The notes under the pieces were generated by a model. The model made no database searches. It saw only the letters and a program-made list of their open reading frames with translations, and was not told where the DNA came from. The position numbers and the translations under genes are program-made. Positions 13,905 to 14,737 of a DNA stretch of 14,737 bases are shown piece by piece. This DNA is from Chlamydiota bacterium (GTDB lineage Bacteria > Chlamydiota > Chlamydiia > Chlamydiales > Simkaniaceae). How positions within the stretch are numbered: the first letter of the stretch is position 1; each line of letters begins with the position of its first letter. Where the stretch lies: assembly GCA_029556005.1 (NCBI GenBank), contig JAKQGT010000126.1, forward strand, positions 1 to 14,737. The letters run 5' to 3'.

Positions 13905-14737
13905 ATGAAAAAACCTTTGTTCTTCATCCTTTTACTCGTATCAAGCTTCACTTTTTCTAATGAGTGGCAAGATCAAAAAGCCTCCTTTCAGGAAAAAGGA
14001 TATCTTTGGATAAAAAATTTTTTTTCGAAGGAGCAAGTACTTCTTCTTCAGAATTGGACAGAAACGATCTATTCTGATGCGCAAACTCTTATCAACCTCC
14101 CCGAAAACAAACGCCCTTCAGGAGCACTGATTGTAGTTCCCGAAGCAAAAAATCGCACCCAAGTCTGCCGTACAGAAGACATGCTCTCCCTTTACCCAGA
14201 ACTCTATCATTTTATTCAAGGAACGATCACCTCCTATCTCACCCACCTTTTTGGAGAACCTTACGTTCTCTTTAAAGATAAGCTTAATTTCAAATGGCCG
14301 GGTGGAGGGGCATTTACACCCCACCAAGATTTTCCAGCCTTCGAACTCTTTGGCCCTCGGGAACATATCACAGCAATGGTCTGCATCGATGCAGCAACGA
14401 TTCAAAACGGGTGTTTATATATTGCGGAAGATTGGAAAAAAGACTTCGAGAATGATCCTTCAATCGATGGAAAAATGTTACAGGAAGGTTCAGTGGTTCT
14501 TCCCTATGTCATAGGAGGGAAAGATCATGGATCTATTCAGCCCCAATATGCAAAAAAAGTGACCTGGCTTCCCCTAAAAACTTCCCCTGGAGATCTCGTT
14601 ATTTTTACCTCTTTTGTTCCCCACTACTCCGAGATTAATAACAGTACGAGCCCACGTCGGGCCATGTTCTTTACCCTGAATAAACTTTCAGAAGGAGAAC
14701 ACCGCATAGCCTATTACCATACCAAAAGAGCAGACCC
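13905..14737 (+). CDS. Exported phytanoyl-CoA dioxygenase (PhyH)-family protein, partial
   Basis: An open frame that runs past the window end (277 full codons seen). It is an Fe(II)/2-oxoglutarate oxygenase of the PhyH family. HQD (His140, Asp142 in PHQDFPAF) and His240 (VPHYSEINNS) form the iron triad. Arg251 or Arg252 (SPRRAMFFTLN) is placed to bind 2-oxoglutarate. LFKDKLNFKWPGGGAFTPHQD-type spacing, NGCLYIAEDW and PGDLVIF resemble the subgroup that contains phosphonate hydroxylases such as PhnY/TmpA, but the substrate cannot be told. Residues 1-18 (MKKPLFFILLLVSSFTFS) look like a signal peptide, unusual for an enzyme that needs cytosolic 2-oxoglutarate. ATG at 13905 has AGGGTAGGG upstream. 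It is divergent from cyoA. Confidence 0.85.
   Translation, partial: MKKPLFFILLLVSSFTFSNEWQDQKASFQEKGYLWIKNFFSKEQVLLLQNWTETIYSDAQTLINLPENKRPSGALIVVPEAKNRTQVCRTEDMLSLYPELYHFIQGTITSYLTHLFGEPYVLFKDKLNFKWPGGGAFTPHQDFPAFELFGPREHITAMVCIDAATIQNGCLYIAEDWKKDFENDPSIDGKMLQEGSVVLPYVIGGKDHGSIQPQYAKKVTWLPLKTSPGDLVIFTSFVPHYSEINNSTSPRRAMFFTLNKLSEGEHRIAYYHTKRAD

Noticed and set aside
1..14737. tRNA or rRNA genes, CRISPR arrays, transposases, phage genes
   Set aside because: Looked for and not seen; no cloverleaf, regular spacer array or recombinase motif was found by eye.

Overview
This window is a gene-dense, moderately AT-rich stretch of a Gram-negative bacterial chromosome. It contains signal peptides, a lipoprotein and a bo3-type quinol oxidase. 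The gene mix and several large or small proteins I cannot assign would fit an environmental chlamydia (Simkania/Parachlamydia-like). That placement is inference from general appearance only; no rRNA or marker gene here settles it.

Left region (1-4330). Two paralogous MerR-type regulators with TipAS-like ligand domains (116-877 and 3495-4286, both +) each sit behind a matching promoter/operator. The promoters have the long 19/20-bp spacer typical of MerR control. Between them on the minus strand lie a cytosolic Can-type beta-carbonic anhydrase (2358-3011), a KynB-like metal-dependent cyclase/formamidase (1574-2203) and a second beta-carbonic anhydrase with a signal peptide (912-1535). A perfect 29-bp inverted repeat with a 12-nt loop lies between the first carbonic anhydrase and the cyclase, overlapped by a 19-codon ORF with a very strong ribosome binding site. 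A 48-codon basic, Gln/Lys-rich gene (3202-3348, +) with a strong terminator precedes the second regulator.

Middle region (4331-8880). A RhlE-like DEAD-box RNA helicase (4415-5692, +) converges on a minus-strand run: a Cdd1-type helix-hairpin-helix protein (5703-5957) overlapping a GyrI-like effector-binding protein (5954-6403), then an 804-residue exported protein (6458-8872). The C-terminal half of that protein reads like a fold-type-I PLP enzyme.

Right region (8898-14737). A cytochrome bo3 quinol oxidase cluster, cyoABCD followed by cyoE (all minus), carries intact heme, copper and proton-channel residues in CyoB. Between cyoD and cyoE, on the opposite strand, is a 48-residue lipoprotein gene with a CxC-x3-CxC motif; its stop codon overlaps that of cyoD. 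It is a candidate metal-binding accessory of the copper-containing oxidase. Divergent from cyoA, an exported PhyH-type Fe(II)/2-oxoglutarate dioxygenase (13905 onward) runs off the window.

Likely transcription units: two self-regulated MerR genes; carbonic anhydrase, cyclase and exported carbonic anhydrase in one direction; cyoABCD(E), then the PLP-like protein, GyrI-like and Cdd1 genes in a long minus-strand run ending at the hairpin near 5690; and the dioxygenase from its own promoter.
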